Positions 61,193-64,000 of a DNA stretch of 64,000 nt are shown piece by piece. The notes under the pieces are model-generated. The model was given only the letters and a program-made list of their open reading frames with translations. It was not told the origin of the DNA and searched no databases. This DNA is from Diatrype stigma (Eukaryota > Ascomycota > Sordariomycetes > Xylariales > Diatrypaceae), in NCBI GenBank assembly GCA_022225965.2, contig JAKJXP020000026.1, positions 124,001 through 188,000 of the forward strand. The letters are read 5' to 3'. Position numbers and translations under genes: made by a program. How positions within the stretch are numbered: the first letter of the stretch is position 1; each line of letters begins with the position of its first letter.

Positions 61193-62760
61193 TGCTAGGC
61201 CTAACTGACTAGTAACTAGGCCTATCTTACTATTACACTAAAAGGTATCAACTGTTTGCAACATCCCTACTCCCGGACCTACATGCTAGCTGGAAATAGG
61301 TAGGCCTAGGTGTTAGGCTTAGGTATGTATGTACAATACATGCCCAGGTAGTCACGATTCGACTCGCCTGACGACATCCGGAGGGCCTCAGAACCACCAC
61401 CTGCTTATTAGTGCCTGCTATCACCTTAGTCTAGCACGTCCCATTCATCATTTGTGATAACAATTACAATTCGTGCAATAACACATAGGAAGAGAGAGCA
61501 TCAATAAAAATCCCAGTATTCTCAGCCATCAGCAGTCAGCAGCGGCAAGAGCAGCATTATTATCATCACCATCACCATCATCCTCATAGTAGGTATTCGG
61601 CATTCTCTTTCCCCTAATCCCAAGCCGCAATCCCCTATTCCCATAACCTACAGGTAGTTCGTTCCCGTCCCGTTCTCTATACGGCCCCCTCTGGTTCTGC
61701 GCAGCCGAGAAAGCAAGAGGTATTACGGCACTTCGTACAATATACATACATAGATACAAGGATACCAGGTTCTTCCTATAGTTCGCTGGCCTGTGCCATT
61801 CACCCACCGCTCCCTTATTATTACTTACATGCTTCTGTTACTCGCTTTCGTGACTGAAATGAAGCAACAGGGGATCACCCATTGAATCAAACACCGAGCA
61901 CGTACCCCCCAAGCATCCATGCGACCCTTTTTCTCGAAAAGAAAAAAAATCGACTTTTCCTGCTACTCTACCCCTCAGTGTCTCCTCACCTCACCCCTCC
62001 GACGATTCATCAGCAGGAGCAACAGCATCACCATTACCTAGTGCTGCTAGTACTCCGTACAACCATCGCCATCACCGCCTCCGCCAACCGACGCTAAGTC
62101 ACCCTCTGCCGATTACCCCCTTGGCACGCAAACGGGTCGTTTAGCAGGTCAGCAACGCAACTCAGGCCAACATAAGACAGGACCTACCTACGCTATCACC
62201 CACGTTACGTTATTACCTACGCCTGTGCCTGTGCCCGCGCCCTAACCTTTACATTCCTCGACCTTCTCGACCTTTGACCACAGGTTCGTATCATCACCGC
62301 GGCCACCCTTGAGGAAAGCCTATTGCAAGCAATATCACCCTTCCTCTCTTCTCTAACACTGCAAGACGGGAAAGACAGCGAAAGTGGGAAGAAGAAATAC
62401 CAAAAGAGAAACGAGCGAGACGGGCAGCAAGTCGGAACGAGAACCTGCACTCAATACGTACTTACCGTTGGGGCCTATTCTCAGCTTTCGCAAATGCAAC
62501 CGAGTAAATAGCATCGGCGGGACACGAGAGCTAGAATATCCCTTCCGATAGACCCGCCGCATTTAGAGGACCCCGTTTCCCCCTCCGACCGAAGTGACTT
62601 ATTGTGGTCACAAACGAACGACGTCGGAACAACCTTGATGGTGGTGGTGGTTTTATCCAAAGCCCAATAAACCAACTACTATTAGTACTTGGACTAGTGC
62701 TGGGAATACTAGGAGTTGCCGTTGTTACGCTGCCGTTATCGCGGTGACTAGAGCAACAAG

Positions 62761-64000
62761 ATGGACCCCGCGGGAATGGATTTCATGATGCACTATCATC
62801 GTCAATCGTCTGAGCGTTCTGATCATGCAGCACGCTCAAATTGCCCTGCTCTACGGGCAGCAGCAGCTGAGCATGGCCAACTCCCAGGCATGTTCTCGTC
62901 CAACCGTGGCCCTCATCACTACGACTCCTTCAATGGCAACAACTGGAGGCCTGGCCCTACAACCTACCACAATCCTCACAACCCTAACTCTCTCCAAGAT
63001 TGGCGGCATCACCCTGTACCGTCCCAAAACCGACCTTTGCCGGTAGTCCCCTACCCATATTCGGATCCCTTCCACGTGCCGGCTGCGAACGGGTATCCTC
63101 ACCAAGAGCAAGGAGGCCCGCAGTTGATCCCTATGATGAATGTGCCGGAAAATCAGGGCCCGCCGACCTCTTTGCCACCCTTCAACTACAGACCGGGTTT
63201 GCCCAGCATGAACAGTACACCTCAGATTCAGCATAGACGCAACGGTTCACAGGGCTCCGAGGTATCCTCAAGACCTGGAAGTTTACCTGCATTGAACCCG
63301 AATCCCAACCCAAATATGCCTACGACTGGTGCTCAGCCTTCTCGTGCGTCACTTTTCGCTGACTCACTATCATCGCTCGATTATATCGGCATGTCACACC
63401 AACTCAGCCCCCTCCAGGCTGGACCTTTCCCTCACGGTAGTTACACCTCCAACTCGCGCCCTAGAGCCGAGCCGAGCGCTCCGCCTGGGGGTACAGGTGA
63501 AGGCGGAGTATCACAATCAGGTAGGTTCCATGAGTAGAATAATGACAATGCCGATTCTAAGCTAACTATCCTCTTAGCCACGAACTCACCAAACCGGGCG
63601 CAGGCCGCTGCACCTGCAAGCGGAAATGACCGTTCACCGACCCGGGAGAACCCACCTGAGGAGCGTCCGAGACCCTCTGTTCGTTATAGAGGAGCTTTCC
63701 CCGCAGTCCCGCGGAGCCTGACAAATTCTGCCCCCAGCTCGGACTCGTCAAGCGACGAAGATGCCGATGCCGGGGAGCGTTCGCCGAACGGGTACGGGTT
63801 TTTCGAGCTTATAGGATCAGGACTTGGTAATTTGCCGGAAGATCGCGTCCGCGCCCAACAGCTTCTTCGAGGAACTATGTCCGCAAAACGGGTGGCTTCG
63901 AAGAACGCCATTGCATCTCTTCAGAGCGTTAAGATCTCGGATCTGGCCCCGGGCGATAACGGTATGTGTGCGATGATTATCGGCCGTGGTTGCTCTTGCT
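62761..64000 (+). CDS. N-terminal part of a probable RING-finger protein (runs off the window)
   Basis: Two complete exons, 62761-63520 and 63578-63961, give the first 381 residues; a GTATGT donor at 63962 starts an intron that continues past the window. The N-terminal 250 residues are Pro/Asn/Gln/Ser-rich and probably disordered. Around 300-330 there is a Ser/Asp-rich acidic patch. The last part (NGYGFFELIGSGLGNLPEDR, then RGTMSAKRVASKNAIASLQSV, KISDLAPGD) resembles the helical segment just before the RING domain of fungal RING-H2 E3 ligases. The RING itself would lie downstream, so the assignment is inferred. Between about 62816 and 62890 the third-position GC and protein character fit the +1 frame better than the annotated one, which suggests a pair of compensating 1-nt shifts. 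The ATG at 62761 is the first of the frame. Confidence 0.68.

Larger units (their letters stand above)
52956..62760. other. 9.8-kb gene-poor region
   Basis: No gene is supported. The region holds a 12-bp inverted repeat at 56477-56503, TACATACC/TACCTACC arrays at about 61133-61192 and many isolated TACCTA words. The final 800 bp are rich in CT and CA tracts and probably form the promoter and leader of the gene starting at 62761. Confidence 0.5.

Overview
The window looks like nuclear DNA of a filamentous ascomycete (Pezizomycotina, probably Sordariomycetes). Its genes carry short spliceosomal introns, mostly 48-180 nt, with GTRNGT donors, CTAAC/CTGAC-like branch sites and YAG acceptors. Several families are typical of these fungi: a 2EXR-domain protein, a Cys-rich GPI-anchored wall protein, the fused ergothioneine enzyme Egt1, and RRG7. 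Coding regions are GC-rich at third positions, while intergenic DNA is near 50% GC and full of TACC/GGTA-type words and microsatellites. No rRNA, tRNA, transposon, CRISPR array or viral gene could be supported.

Region 1 (1-17 kb) is gene-dense and mostly convergent or divergent. It holds an SDT1-type pyrimidine 5'-nucleotidase (+), Mediator subunit MED21 (-), mitochondrial RRG7 (+), a conserved unknown acidic/coiled-coil protein (-), a Cys-rich GPI-anchored protein (+), the catalytic queuine tRNA-ribosyltransferase (-), a 2EXR protein (+) and eIF2B alpha (GCN3, +). Region 2 (17-63 kb) is gene-poor. Four isolated plus-strand genes follow: a C2H2 zinc-finger protein, APC2, the 13-exon Egt1, and a presumed RING-finger protein cut by the window edge. 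Gaps of 15.7, 7.7, 4.3 and 9.8 kb separate them.

The genes are mainly unlinked housekeeping functions: transcription (MED21), tRNA modification (TGT), translation control (eIF2B alpha), cell cycle (APC2), mitochondrial respiration (RRG7), nucleotide turnover (SDT1) and redox defence (Egt1). I see no biosynthetic cluster. All exon structures were assembled by hand from splice signals, reading-frame continuity and recognised family motifs.

The most unusual signals are: a stretch in the RING-type gene where the coding frame appears to switch and switch back; a GPI protein built of two modules with identical Cys spacing and two stop-free 3n introns; very short uORFs touching the start codons of RRG7 and eIF2B alpha; microexons in SDT1 and Egt1; and a perfect 16-bp inverted repeat with a 1-nt loop in a gene desert. 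I found no clearly new multi-gene system.
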